Assembly (NCBI GenBank): GCA_029202665.1
Contig: CP119326.1
Coordinates: 186,001 to 250,000, forward strand
Origin: Candidatus Brevundimonas colombiensis
GTDB taxonomy: Bacteria; Pseudomonadota; Alphaproteobacteria; Caulobacterales; Caulobacteraceae
DNA: 64,000 nucleotides
Direction: 5' to 3'
The translations under genes and the position numbers were made by a program. Positions within the stretch are counted from its first letter, which is position 1, and the number at the start of each line of letters is the position of its first letter. This document shows positions 15,955 through 25,001 of this stretch, piece by piece. The notes under the pieces were generated by a model. That model did no database searches and was not told the DNA's origin. It saw only the letters and a list, made by a program, of their open reading frames with translations.

Positions 15955-18075
15955 ATGCGCCCTCTTCTCCTCGCCTCCGCCGCCGTCCTCGCCTTCGCCG
16001 CCGCCTCATCGGCCAGCGCGGAAGAAGGCATGTGGACCTATGACAACTTCCCCATCGCCCGCGCCAATCAGACGCTGGGGACCCATATCGACCAGGCGTT
16101 TCTGGATCGGGTGCGGCTGTCGTCGGTGAAGTTCGGCGGCTGTTCGGCGGGGGTGGTGTCGGGCCAGGGGCTGGTGATGACCAACAACCACTGCGTCGCC
16201 ACCTGCGTCGCCAACCTGTCCACGCCCCAGCAGCAGTATGGCGAGACCGGCTTTACGCCGAAGACGCGCGAGGAAGAGCGCAAATGCCCCGGCGCGACGG
16301 CCGAAATCCTGACCGACATCTCCGACGTGACCGAGCGGATGCACAAGGCGGGCGAAGGGCTGGACGGCCAGGCCTTCACCCAGGCGCGCGAGGCCGAGGC
16401 CGGGCGGATCGAGACCGAAGCCTGCGGGAACGATCCCAAGATCCGCTGCCAGGTCGTCAGCCTGTATCGGGGCGGCCAGTTCAAACTCTACAGGTTCCGC
16501 AAATACACCGATGTGCGCCTGGCCTGGGCGCCGGAGGATCGCGCCGCGACCTTCGGCGGCGATCTGGACAACTTCTCCTTCCCGCGCTTCGCCATCGATG
16601 CCGCCTTCATCCGCCTGTATGAAGATGACAAGCCGGTCGAGACGCCGATCCATTTCGTCTGGAACGCCGACAAGCCGACGGAGGGCGAGGCCGTCTTCAT
16701 CACCGGCAATCCCGGCGCGACGCAGCGCCTGCTGACGATGGACCAGCTGGCCACCATCCGCGACGTGGTCCTGCCGCTGGACCAGCTGATCGCCTCCGAA
16801 CTGCGCGGGCGTCTGATCCGCTATGCCGAGGAAGGCGAGGATCAGGCCTTCATCGCCATGGACCCCATCGTGGGGGTGGAGAACACCTATAAACGCGGCC
16901 TGGGCCGGATGCGCGCCCTGACCGACGCCGGTTTCATGCAGACCAAGGCGGCGGCCGAGGCCGACTTCATGCAGCGCTACGCCGCCGCCAACGCCAGCGG
17001 TTCGAATCCGTGGGAGGCGCTGAAGACCATCCAGCCGCTGGCCCGCGAACTGTACGCCCCGACCGCCCTGCTGGAAGGCGGCACGGCCATGGGCACGACC
17101 TCGGTCGCGGGCGGATCGCAGCTGTTCCAGTGGGCCAGAGCCATCGTGCGCGGCGCGCAGGAACGGGCCAAGCCGTCCGACCAGCGTCTGGCCGAGTTCG
17201 CCGACAGCCGCCTGCCGGGCGTCGAATCCGGCCTGTTCGCCGAAAAACCCACCTATCCCGATCTGGAGCAGATCCGTCTGGAATGGTGGCTGTCCAAGAC
17301 CCGCGAATGGCTGACGGTCGACAGCCCGCACGTCCGCACCCTGCTGGGTCGCGAAAGCCCCGAGCAGCTGTCGGCCCGCGTCGTCGCCGGCACGAAACTG
17401 GCCGATCCGGCGGTCCGGCGCGCCCTGTGGACCGGCGGTCTGGCGGCGGTTCAGGCTTCCGACGATCCGATGATCCAATATGTGCTGTCGATCGACGCCG
17501 ACGCCCGCGCCGTCCGCACGGATTGGGAAAATAAGGTCAAGGCCCCCACCGACCGCGCCTCCGAACAGTTGGCGACCGCCCGTTTCGCCGCCTATGGCGA
17601 CGCGGTCTATCCCGACGCCACCGGCACCCTGCGCCTGACCTATGGCAAGGTCGAAGGCTCCGACGCGCCCGGCCAGCGGTTTTCCGCCTTCACCACCTTC
17701 GCCGGCCTGTGGGACCGCGCGACGGGCGCCGAGCCGTTCAAGGTCGCGCCCAGGCTGATGGCCGCCAGGGACCGGATCGACCCCAATGCTGTCATGGACA
17801 TGGCCGTGTCCAGCGACACCATCGGCGGCTCGTCCGGCTCGCCCGCCGTCAATGCGAAGGGCGAGATCATCGGCGCCAACTTCGATTCCACCGTCCTGAC
17901 CCAGCGCAACGCCTATGGCTATGATCGCGCGGTCAATCGCAGCGTGATCGTGACCACCCAGGCGGTGACGGTGGCCCTGCGCGACGTCTATGGCATGGAT
18001 CATCTGCTGGCCGAGCTGGGCGTCGCGCCAGCTCAAACCCAGCGTAAGGCGGCGCCCCGCAGGCCCCGTCGTTGA
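15955..18075 (+). CDS. S46 family dipeptidyl-peptidase paralog with Ser at the S1-determining position
   Basis: A 706-residue paralog of the upstream gene. The signal peptide (MRPLLLASAAVLAFAAASS and following) ends ASA, and EEGMWTYDNFP follows. The catalytic His is H79 (MTNNHC), the Asp lies in GGDLDNFSFPRF, and the nucleophile is S627 (GGSSGSPA). The specificity position 18 residues on is S645, unlike Gly in its neighbour and Arg in DPP11, so the P1 preference probably differs. The C-terminus has a basic tail, QRKAAPRRPRR. The start at 15955 was chosen because the signal peptide begins there; the frame is open upstream only through the repeat element. Its stop overlaps the start of the acetyltransferase gene. 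Confidence 0.92.
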   Translation: MRPLLLASAAVLAFAAASSASAEEGMWTYDNFPIARANQTLGTHIDQAFLDRVRLSSVKFGGCSAGVVSGQGLVMTNNHCVATCVANLSTPQQQYGETGFTPKTREEERKCPGATAEILTDISDVTERMHKAGEGLDGQAFTQAREAEAGRIETEACGNDPKIRCQVVSLYRGGQFKLYRFRKYTDVRLAWAPEDRAATFGGDLDNFSFPRFAIDAAFIRLYEDDKPVETPIHFVWNADKPTEGEAVFITGNPGATQRLLTMDQLATIRDVVLPLDQLIASELRGRLIRYAEEGEDQAFIAMDPIVGVENTYKRGLGRMRALTDAGFMQTKAAAEADFMQRYAAANASGSNPWEALKTIQPLARELYAPTALLEGGTAMGTTSVAGGSQLFQWARAIVRGAQERAKPSDQRLAEFADSRLPGVESGLFAEKPTYPDLEQIRLEWWLSKTREWLTVDSPHVRTLLGRESPEQLSARVVAGTKLADPAVRRALWTGGLAAVQASDDPMIQYVLSIDADARAVRTDWENKVKAPTDRASEQLATARFAAYGDAVYPDATGTLRLTYGKVEGSDAPGQRFSAFTTFAGLWDRATGAEPFKVAPRLMAARDRIDPNAVMDMAVSSDTIGGSSGSPAVNAKGEIIGANFDSTVLTQRNAYGYDRAVNRSVIVTTQAVTVALRDVYGMDHLLAELGVAPAQTQRKAAPRRPRR

Positions 18076-18584
18076 GCGAGCCGGTCTTCAGCGCCGCAGC
18101 GCTGCAGGACGTGCCCGCACTGCGCGCGCTGATCGAAAGCGCCTATCGCGGCGACAGCGCCAAGACGGGCTGGACGCATGAGGCCGACATGCTGTCGGAC
18201 GAACGCACCAACCCCGAAGAACTGTCGGCCCTGATCGCCGATCCCGCGCGGGTCATCCTGATGGCGCATTACGACGACGATCTGGTCGGGTGCGTCCAGG
18301 TGGCCCGCACGGGTGATGATCGGGCCTATCTGGGCCTGCTGACCGTCTCCCCGCCGCTGCAGGCGGCGGGTCTGGGCCGTCGGCTTCTGGCCGCCGCCGA
18401 GGCCGAGGCCGTCAGCCGATTCGGCGCGCGCCGCATGGAGATGACCGTCATCCATCGTCGGACGGAACTGGTCGCCTGGTATGAACGGCGGGGCTATGTC
18501 CGCACCGGCGAGGAACGGCCTTTTCCCATCGACCCGCCGCGTTCGGACCTGACGTTCGTGGTGCTGGAGAAGCTTCTGGTGTGA
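18072..18584 (+). CDS. GNAT-family N-acetyltransferase
   Basis: A 170-residue GNAT protein. The acetyl-CoA pyrophosphate-binding motif is LQAAGLGRRLLAAAE (Q-x-x-G-x-G form), preceded by the beta strand YLGLLTVSPP and followed by MEMTVIHRRTELVAWYERRGY. The start is a TTG at 18072 overlapping the TGA of the S46 gene, and it begins the domain cleanly. It would acetylate a small amine or a peptide N-terminus. Its coupling to peptidases could hint at peptide or amino-acid substrates, but that is inference. Confidence 0.85.
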   Translation: MSEPVFSAAALQDVPALRALIESAYRGDSAKTGWTHEADMLSDERTNPEELSALIADPARVILMAHYDDDLVGCVQVARTGDDRAYLGLLTVSPPLQAAGLGRRLLAAAEAEAVSRFGARRMEMTVIHRRTELVAWYERRGYVRTGEERPFPIDPPRSDLTFVVLEKLLV

Positions 18585-18674
18585 ATTACACGCGTGTTTC
18601 CGGCGCCCGCAAATGACGGATTCAGCCCACGAAACTGCAATTGAAGATGGTCACAAAATGGCCGCTTGAAAAAC

Positions 18675-18688
18675 GGACACGAATGTCC
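18675..18688 (+). promoter_or_regulatory. Putative TetR operator upstream of the emrBA unit
   Basis: GGACA-CGAA-TGTCC, a perfect inverted repeat, lies 16 bp before the TetR gene start. The position and form are typical of autoregulatory TetR sites. Confidence 0.55.
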
Positions 18689-18703
18689 ACTTAAGCGCTC
18701 ACG

Positions 18704-19255
18704 ATGTCGCGCCCTATCCGAAAAGACGCCGCCAACAACCACGCCGCCTTGTTGAAGGCGGCGCGCGAACTGATGTCGGAACAGGGGCTGGACGTTCCGC
18801 TGGACCTGATCGCGGAACGGGCGGGCGTCGGGCGCGGCACCCTGTACCGCCATTTCACCGACCGGACTGATCTGGCCTTGGCCGTGCTGATCAACGGGAT
18901 CGACGACCTGGACGCCCGCACCCGCGCGCGGGGCGATGGACCCGAGGTCTTTCTCTGGTTTGTCGAAGAACTGGCCGATATGGTGATGCACAACGCCGGT
19001 TGGTCCGATGTTCTGCGGAACGTCCTTTCGCCAGACGCGCTTACGCCATTGCGGCAACGCTTGACGGAAGCGGGCGCCGGGCCTCTGGCGCGCGCCCAGG
19101 CGGCGGGATTGGTGCGTAAGGATCTGGGGCCGATGGACGTGCGTCTGATCGCCACTTTGCTGGGTTCGGGCTTTCAGGGCGCTGACGAGGTCGAACGGCG
19201 CGCTGTATCGGCGCGCACCCGCCTGATCGTGCTGGACGGACTGAAGGCGCGCTGA
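18704..19255 (+). CDS. TetR-family repressor of the EmrAB-like pump
   Basis: A 183-residue TetR regulator. The HTH spans about residues 12-58 (NNHAALLKAARELMSEQG, then LDLIAERAGVGRGTLYRHF). The C-terminal ligand-binding half is short and variable. The stop overlaps the ATG of the MFS pump gene (TGATG), so regulator and pump are one operon. A GGACA-N4-TGTCC palindrome upstream suggests that it represses itself and the pump until a ligand binds. Confidence 0.9.
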   Translation: MSRPIRKDAANNHAALLKAARELMSEQGLDVPLDLIAERAGVGRGTLYRHFTDRTDLALAVLINGIDDLDARTRARGDGPEVFLWFVEELADMVMHNAGWSDVLRNVLSPDALTPLRQRLTEAGAGPLARAQAAGLVRKDLGPMDVRLIATLLGSGFQGADEVERRAVSARTRLIVLDGLKAR

Positions 19256-20952
19256 TGGCCCGGAACAACTGGCACCTGCCCTGGGAGCAATATGTCGAGA
19301 CCCTGAAGCCGCACGAGCGGCCGATGGTGCCCGGCTCCCCGGCCACGCCCGACCATTCCTGGCACAGCCGCCTCATCTACGGCCTCATCGGCGTGATGAT
19401 CGCGACGGTCGGCGGCATGGGCAACGCCGCCATCACCGCCAATGTGCAGAGCCTTCAGGGCTCCCTGGGCATCACCACCACCGAGGCCGCATGGCTGCCG
19501 GTCGTCTTTGTCATGACCAACGCCTGCATGAACCTGATCCTGGTCAAGTTCCGCATGCAGTACGGACTTAGGCTGTTCAGCCAGATTTTCCTCGGCGTCT
19601 TCGTCCTGGTCTGCGCCGCCCACCTGTTTGTCGATAATTATCAATCGACGCTTCTGGTCCGCTGCGTGGCGGGCATGGCGGGCGCCGCCTTGAACACGCT
19701 TGGCTTCCTGTATCTGATCCAGGCCTTCCCGGCGGCGCACCGTCTGAAGGGTTTGATCATAGGCATCGGCCTGACCAGCTTCACCGTCCCCACGGCCCGG
19801 CTGATCATGCCCAGTCTGTTGCAGATCGACGACTGGCACGCCTTCTATCTGTACGAGCTGGGAATGTGTCTGATCGCCTGGGCCGCCGTGCAGTTGATCA
19901 AATTGCCGCCGTCCGAAAAGACGCGCGTCTTCGAGCGCCTGGACTTTGTCACCTTCGCCCTGTTCGCACCGGGGGTGGCGTTGCTTTGCGCTGTTCTGGG
20001 CCTGGGCCGCATCGTCTGGTGGACCGAGGCGGCATGGATCGGCTGGGCCCTGATCGGATCGATCATTCTGCTGACGGCCGCCATTACGATAGAACATAAC
20101 CGCACCAATCCCCTGATCAACACGCGCTGGCTGAGTGGGCCGGATCTGCTGCGGCTGTTCGGGGCGATCCTGCTGATCCGCATCGTCCTGTCGGAACAGA
20201 CGTCCGGCGCCGTGGGCTTCCTGACAGTCGTGGGTCTGGGGCCGGATCAGTTGATGGGCCTGTTCGGCGTCATCCTGGCCGCCATGATCGCGGGCACCGC
20301 CGTCAGCGCCTTCACCCTGAACATGGCCAAGCTGAACAAGCCCATCGCCATCGCGCTTGGTCTGATCGCCATCGGCGCCTTCATGGACAGCCACTCGACC
20401 CTGCTGACCCGCCCGGCCCAGCTCTATGTCAGTCAGGCCCTGCTCGCCTTCGCCTCGGCCATGTTCATCGGCCCGGCCCTGATGATCGGCGTGGTCAAGA
20501 TCATGACCCAGGGCAAGGAGAACCTGATCAGCTTCATCGTCATGTTCAGCGTGTTTCAGAATGTCGGCGGCCTGGCGGGCAGCGCCCTTACCGGCTCGCT
20601 GCAGATCATCCGCGAAAAATTCCATTCCAACCAGCTGGCCGCGGACATCACCGCCATGGACCCGCAGGTGGCCCTGCGTCTGCGCCAGTTGTCGGGCGCC
20701 TATGGCTCCACCATCACCGACCCGGCCCTGAAGAATGCCGAGGGCGTCGCGCTGCTCAGCCGTCAGGTGACCCAGCAGGCCAATGTGCTGGCCTATAATG
20801 ACGTCTTCCTGATCATCGCCGTGATGGCGGCGATCGGCTGCGCCTGGGTCACCCTCACCCACCTCCGCCCCCGCTGGCAGGCCCAGCGCATCGCCCGCCA
20901 GACCGCCAGCCAGGCCCCTGAACCCTCCGCCGTCGCCGCCGCCGTCGATTGA
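19255..20952 (+). CDS. MFS drug exporter, DHA2/EmrB-like
   Basis: A 565-residue protein with about 14 predicted membrane helices and a soluble N-terminal leader of about 40 residues. LYGLIGVMIATVGG-like helix 1, the segment VQSLQGSLGITTTEAAWLPV and the following motifs resemble the EmrB branch with long N-termini found in alphaproteobacteria. It should use proton motive force to drive an export complex with the adaptor encoded 9 bp downstream. The TetR gene lies immediately upstream. The substrates, probably hydrophobic toxicants, are not readable. Confidence 0.9.
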   Translation: MARNNWHLPWEQYVETLKPHERPMVPGSPATPDHSWHSRLIYGLIGVMIATVGGMGNAAITANVQSLQGSLGITTTEAAWLPVVFVMTNACMNLILVKFRMQYGLRLFSQIFLGVFVLVCAAHLFVDNYQSTLLVRCVAGMAGAALNTLGFLYLIQAFPAAHRLKGLIIGIGLTSFTVPTARLIMPSLLQIDDWHAFYLYELGMCLIAWAAVQLIKLPPSEKTRVFERLDFVTFALFAPGVALLCAVLGLGRIVWWTEAAWIGWALIGSIILLTAAITIEHNRTNPLINTRWLSGPDLLRLFGAILLIRIVLSEQTSGAVGFLTVVGLGPDQLMGLFGVILAAMIAGTAVSAFTLNMAKLNKPIAIALGLIAIGAFMDSHSTLLTRPAQLYVSQALLAFASAMFIGPALMIGVVKIMTQGKENLISFIVMFSVFQNVGGLAGSALTGSLQIIREKFHSNQLAADITAMDPQVALRLRQLSGAYGSTITDPALKNAEGVALLSRQVTQQANVLAYNDVFLIIAVMAAIGCAWVTLTHLRPRWQAQRIARQTASQAPEPSAVAAAVD

Positions 20953-20961
20953 GACTGACCC

Positions 20962-22086
20962 ATGACCGACACCGCCCCCCCCGCCGCCGTCCCTGCCTCT
21001 GCTCCCGCCGCCGCGCCAGCCGCAGCACCAGCCGCGCCGCCTCCGCCCCAACCCAAGAAGCGCGTGTTGTGGACCGTGGTCGCCGTCTGCGTCGCCGTGC
21101 TGGGCGTTCTGGTCGTGCTGTTCGCCTGGCAGCTGCCGCCCTTCACCGGCCATATCCAGCGCACCGACAACGCCTATGTGCGCGGTCAGGTCACCCTGAT
21201 CAGCCCCCAGGTCAGCGGCTATGTGGTCCAGGTGCCGGTCAAGGATTTCCAGACCGTCGAGGCGGGCCAGTTGCTGGCCCAGGTCGATGACCGCACCTAC
21301 AGCCAGCGTGTCGAACAGGCGACGGCGACCCTGCACGCCGCCGAGGCCGTCCTGGCCAACTCGACCCAGTCGCAGGCCTCGGCCCGCGGCTCCGTTGCTC
21401 AATACGCCGCCTCCATCGCCGGCGCCGAGGCGAACCTGGCCAAGGCCCAGGCCGACGCCAACCGCGCCCGCACCCTGAAGGCAGGCGGCTGGGTGTCCCA
21501 GTCCAATGTCGATGTCGCGGAGGCCGCCCTTCGCAGCGCCCAGGCCCAGGTCGCCCAGGCCCGCGCCCAGCGCGGCATCGCCGAGACCAGCGTGGAGTCC
21601 GCCGTGGTCGGCCGCGGCAGTCTGGCCGCCCAGGTCGAGAACGCCCGCGCCGCCGTGCGCCTGGCCCAGATCGACCTGGCCAACACCCGCATCGTCGCCC
21701 CGCGCGCCGGTCGTCTAGGCGAGGTCGGCGTGCGTCAGGGCCAGTATGTCACCGCCGGAACCCAGCTGATGGGTCTGGTGCCCGACACGATCTGGGTGAC
21801 CGCCAACATGAAGGAGACGCAGATGAAGAACATCCGCGTCGGCCAGCCGGTCGAGCTTAAGGTGGATGCGCTGGGCGGTCAGGCCCTGCGCGGTAGTGTC
21901 GAGCGGATCGCCCCGGCCGCCGGCAGCGAGTTCAGCGTCATCCGCCCCGACAACGCCACCGGCAACTTCACCAAGGTCGCCCAGCGCATCCCCGTCCGCA
22001 TCCGCATCGAGCCGGGGCAGGAGGCAGTGCAGCGTCTGGCGCCGGGCATGTCGGTCGTGGCGCGGATCGATACGGCCGCGCGCTAG
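20962..22086 (+). CDS. EmrA/HlyD-like membrane fusion protein
   Basis: A 374-residue adaptor. The N-terminal 25 residues are Ala/Pro-rich and cytoplasmic, followed by one membrane helix (residues 35-55) and TDNAYVRGQVTLISPQVSGY, the hallmark of EmrA/VceA proteins. A lipoyl half, a coiled-coil hairpin and the second half ARIVAPRAGRLGEVGVRQGQ-like segment follow. It partners the EmrB-like pump 9 bp upstream and would reach an outer-membrane channel. Its stop overlaps the convergent MFS gene by 4 bp. Confidence 0.92.
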   Translation: MTDTAPPAAVPASAPAAAPAAAPAAPPPPQPKKRVLWTVVAVCVAVLGVLVVLFAWQLPPFTGHIQRTDNAYVRGQVTLISPQVSGYVVQVPVKDFQTVEAGQLLAQVDDRTYSQRVEQATATLHAAEAVLANSTQSQASARGSVAQYAASIAGAEANLAKAQADANRARTLKAGGWVSQSNVDVAEAALRSAQAQVAQARAQRGIAETSVESAVVGRGSLAAQVENARAAVRLAQIDLANTRIVAPRAGRLGEVGVRQGQYVTAGTQLMGLVPDTIWVTANMKETQMKNIRVGQPVELKVDALGGQALRGSVERIAPAAGSEFSVIRPDNATGNFTKVAQRIPVRIRIEPGQEAVQRLAPGMSVVARIDTAAR

Positions 22087-23270
22087 GCTGCGCCGCGCCC
22101 CTGACGAAATCCGTGTCGGCTCATGGCGATGACCACGCCGGTCGGGATGAGCAGCGCCAGCAGGCTCCACGGCAGGCTGGCGGCGCCCTGATATTGCAGC
22201 AGCACGCCGCCGATAAGCCCGCCGATCGCGATGGCCAGGTTCCAGATGGTCACGATCATGGATTGGGCGACATCGGCGGCGTCGCCCGCGACACGGGCTG
22301 AGGCGGTCTGCAAGAAGGTCGGCGCGCCGCCGAAACCGACGCCCCAGACCACCACGGCGGCAATCACCACGACCGGCGATCCGCCCCACAAGCCCATGAG
22401 CAGAGCGGCGGCGGCGAACAGGATCGTGCTGGCCAGAGCCAGTTGCTTCAGGCGCTGGTCGATCAGCAGGCCCGTGATCCAGATGCCGACAAGGGCTGAC
22501 AGACCGAACACCAGCAGCACGACATCCACCCGATCGGCCAGGCCTGACCGCTCAAGGAAGGGGGCGATGTAGGTGTAGAGAATGTTCTGCGCCAGCACGA
22601 AGCCCAGCGTGCCCGCCAGCACCGCCTTCAATCCCGGCAGGGCGATGACCTTGGCCAGCGATCGCCGCGCACCCGCCGTCTCGCCCTCGAAGTCCGGCAC
22701 GCGCCAGACGATCCACCCGATCAGCACGATGCTGATGGCGCTCATCACCAGAAAGACCGCGCGCCAGCCGATCAGCCCGCCCAGGAACGTGCCTGCCGGA
22801 ATGCCGATGGTCAGGGAGAGGGGAATGCCGATCATCACGATGGCCATCGCGCGACCACCCAGGTGCGCGGGCGACATCCGCCCCGCATAGCCCGCCAGCA
22901 GCGACCAGACGACGCCCGCGAATATGCCCGCCGCAAACCGCGCGGCCAGGGTCACCGAATAGAAGGGCGACAGGGCCGTCACCGCATTGACGATCAGGAA
23001 GCCCGCGATGGCCGCGATCAGCAGGGGGCGTCGGCGCCACGACCGCGTCGCCGACGTCAGGGGGATCGCCGTCAGCAAGGACCCCAGCGCATAGGCGGTG
23101 ATCAGTTGGCCCACCATGGGCTGCGACACCCCAAGCCCCGCGCTCATCTGCGGCAGCAGACCCGCCGGCAGCGCCTCGGTGAGCACGGTCAGGAAGCCGG
23201 CCAGGGCCAGGGCCGACAGCCCCGCCAGCGGCAACCGCCCCGGTAACGGCTTGCAGACGGCGGCGGTCAT
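22083..23270 (-). CDS. MFS transporter, DHA1 (AraJ/YdhP-like) family
   Basis: A 395-residue, 12-helix MFS protein. EALPAGLLPQMSAGLGVSQP after helix 1 and the loop SRSWRRRPLL-like motif A mark the AraJ/PbuE/YdhP group of DHA1 exporters. It starts in a 4-bp overlap with the stop of a small ABM-domain gene. Both are divergent from a LysR gene, the usual arrangement for a small efflux module under LysR control. The substrate is unknown. Confidence 0.9.
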   Translation of the reverse strand: MTAAVCKPLPGRLPLAGLSALALAGFLTVLTEALPAGLLPQMSAGLGVSQPMVGQLITAYALGSLLTAIPLTSATRSWRRRPLLIAAIAGFLIVNAVTALSPFYSVTLAARFAAGIFAGVVWSLLAGYAGRMSPAHLGGRAMAIVMIGIPLSLTIGIPAGTFLGGLIGWRAVFLVMSAISIVLIGWIVWRVPDFEGETAGARRSLAKVIALPGLKAVLAGTLGFVLAQNILYTYIAPFLERSGLADRVDVVLLVFGLSALVGIWITGLLIDQRLKQLALASTILFAAAALLMGLWGGSPVVVIAAVVVWGVGFGGAPTFLQTASARVAGDAADVAQSMIVTIWNLAIAIGGLIGGVLLQYQGAASLPWSLLALLIPTGVVIAMSRHGFRQGRGAA

Positions 23271-23629
23271 GCCGCGCCGCCGGTCGGGATGGCGGGCAGG
23301 ATCAGGTCGCCGACGCGATAGGTGTGAAACTCGCTGGTCGAAACGGCGCCCAGACGTTCGAACTTCTCGACAAAAACGGGATCGGAGAAGAACTCGCCCA
23401 CATCGCCTTCATCGGAGATGGCCTCGATGTTCACGACGGTCTGACCGTCGGTGCTCTTGGCCAGACTGCTCCACAGGAACCCCGGCTTGCGCTCCGAGAC
23501 ATAGCGAACCACGTCCTGAATGATCGCGAACGCCTCATCCTGACGCCCGGCGTGGGCATGGATCACATTGACGATGAAGACGGTGGGCGGCGCGGCGGAG
23601 AAACCTGCGGTGAAGACGGGAGACGACAT
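23267..23629 (-). CDS. ABM-domain (YgiN-like) putative monooxygenase
   Basis: A 120-residue protein with a dimeric alpha/beta-barrel ABM fold: VFIVNVIHAHAGRQDEAFAI, then VSERKPGFLWSSLAKSTDGQ and VVNIEAISDE. Such proteins oxidise quinols or aromatic polyketide-like compounds without cofactors, or serve as stress-related homologs of unknown activity. It is the first gene of a two-gene operon with an MFS exporter and faces a LysR gene, which suggests detoxification of a quinone-like compound (inference). Confidence 0.8.
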   Translation of the reverse strand: MSSPVFTAGFSAAPPTVFIVNVIHAHAGRQDEAFAIIQDVVRYVSERKPGFLWSSLAKSTDGQTVVNIEAISDEGDVGEFFSDPVFVEKFERLGAVSTSEFHTYRVGDLILPAIPTGGAA

Positions 23630-23678
23630 CGTGGGAACCCAGTTGAAGCGGTCGGTGCTGACCGCGACCGCTAACTAA

Positions 23679-23688
23679 GGTCGCGACC
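23679..23688. promoter_or_regulatory. GGTCGCGACC palindrome in the LysR/ABM divergent promoter
   Basis: A perfect 10-bp palindrome lies in the 123-bp gap between the divergent LysR and ABM genes. A LysR-type regulator usually binds such a gap, but the classical T-N11-A context is not conclusive here. Confidence 0.35.
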
Positions 23689-23752
23689 ATCACGGAAAAA
23701 CGCGCTATCGTTCTCCTCAGTCCGGACATTCAGTTCCGCAATTGAAAAGCCG

Positions 23753-24724
23753 ATGGACAGCCTCAGCGCCCTCAATGTTTTCGTCCATGTCGCCGAGGCA
23801 GGCAGCTTCGTCGGCGCGGCCAAGAAGTTGGGCGTATCGGCGTCCGCCGTGGGCAAGACCATTGCGCGGCTGGAAACCCAGATCGACGCCCGTCTGTTTC
23901 ACCGCAGCACGCGCGCCATCGCCCTGACGGGAGAAGGCGGTCTGTTGCTGGAGCGGTGCCGACGCATCTTCGCCGAGGTCAACGCCGCGACCCACGAACT
24001 CTCGGCCTCCAGAGAAGCGCCACGCGGGCGACTGCGGCTCAGCCTGCCGCTGGCGGGCATGTTGCTGATGCCGATCCTGTCGAACTTCATGAAAGCCTAT
24101 CCCGATATCCGGCTGGATCTCGACTTCACAGATCGCGTCGTGGATGTGATCGAGGAAGGCTTCGACGCCGTGGTCCGTACCGGCGAGGTCGTGGATTCGC
24201 GCCTGGTCACCCGAAAGCTCGGCGCATTCGACCATGTCATCGTCGGATCTCCCGACTATCTGCAGCGCCTGGGGGTTCCTGAAACGCCCGAAGACCTGGC
24301 CCGCCACCTGTGTCTCCAGCACCGCTATCCGTCCACGGGAAAGCTTGAGCGGTGGCCGCTCTATCGCGAGGACCGGTTTGTCGGCGGCGGCCTGCCGCCG
24401 ACCGTGATCGCCAGCACGCTGGAGCCGCTGATCTATCTGGCCGAATGCGGCCAGGGACTGACCTGCGTGCCCCTGTTCGCCGTGCAGCATCAGATCGAGG
24501 CCGGGACCCTGATCCCCGTCCTAACCCCCTTCATGAGAAGCAGCGGCGTGTTCCGCGTCGTCTGGCCGTCGAACCACTGTCTGACGCCGCGGGTGCGCGT
24601 CTTCGTGGACTTCATGGCCGCCGCGCTCACGGCCTCCCCGACGACAGTCTCGCCGCCATCAGATGCACGTCATGCGCCCGCATCCGTTCAAAATTGCCGA
24701 GTCCCAGGGTTAGCGCGCGCATGA
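23753..24724 (+). CDS. LysR-family transcriptional regulator
   Basis: A 323-residue LysR protein. The winged HTH occupies residues 1-60 (LNVFVHVAEAGSFVGAAKKL and following, with FHRSTRAIALTGEG). The effector domain follows, with a typical AFDHVIVGSPDYLQR segment. It is divergent from the ABM/MFS operon and likely controls it. The last 30 or so residues (from ALTASPTT) are longer than the family norm and lie over a possible small gene on the other strand. Confidence 0.92.
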   Translation: MDSLSALNVFVHVAEAGSFVGAAKKLGVSASAVGKTIARLETQIDARLFHRSTRAIALTGEGGLLLERCRRIFAEVNAATHELSASREAPRGRLRLSLPLAGMLLMPILSNFMKAYPDIRLDLDFTDRVVDVIEEGFDAVVRTGEVVDSRLVTRKLGAFDHVIVGSPDYLQRLGVPETPEDLARHLCLQHRYPSTGKLERWPLYREDRFVGGGLPPTVIASTLEPLIYLAECGQGLTCVPLFAVQHQIEAGTLIPVLTPFMRSSGVFRVVWPSNHCLTPRVRVFVDFMAAALTASPTTVSPPSDARHAPASVQNCRVPGLARA

Positions 24725-24830
24725 CCTCGGCCTGACGGGTCTGTTCAGGCTGGGCGGGCAGGCGGGGTTCCGCACGCGCCAGCTCCGCGTCCAGTTCGGC
24801 CATCATCTGCGCCAGGATTCTGTCGTTCAT
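24627..24830 (-). CDS. Possible 67-residue helical protein overlapping the LysR 3' end
   Basis: From an ATG at 24830 preceded by GGAG at 6 bp, the frame encodes MNDRILAQMMAELDAELARA and further, ending LMAARLSSGRP. It is mostly charged helix with no signal or membrane segment. The last 98 bp overlap the 3' end of the LysR gene on the other strand. The good ribosome binding site and sensible composition support it; the overlap argues for caution. I do not recognise the family. Confidence 0.5.
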   Translation of the reverse strand: MNDRILAQMMAELDAELARAEPRLPAQPEQTRQAEVMRALTLGLGNFERMRAHDVHLMAARLSSGRP

Positions 24831-24928
24831 GTCGTTCTCCATCGCGCCACCGATCCAAGGCGATCTAATCACCAAAAGAACAGACAGTGAACACCGACTT
24901 TGAGACGTCCTGTGGAGAACGGCATGAA

Positions 24929-24958
24929 AAAGGCCGGGCGATTGCGCGCCCGGCCTTT
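24929..24958 (-). terminator. Terminator of the RND efflux operon
   Basis: AAAGGCCGGGCG-ATTGCG-CGCCCGGCCTTT gives a 12-bp stem. The minus strand continues with more T residues. It lies 43 bp after the last gene of the RND operon. The remaining gap 24831-24928 shows nothing else. Confidence 0.85.
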
Positions 24959-25001
24959 CCAGTCTCTGGGTTGAACGCGCGCGAACAGCGTTCCGCGCCG
25001 T

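Noticed and set aside
18585..18703. Search for a small gene or RNA between the GNAT and TetR genes
   Set aside because: Only the TetR operator and promoter-like A+T-rich sequence are present.
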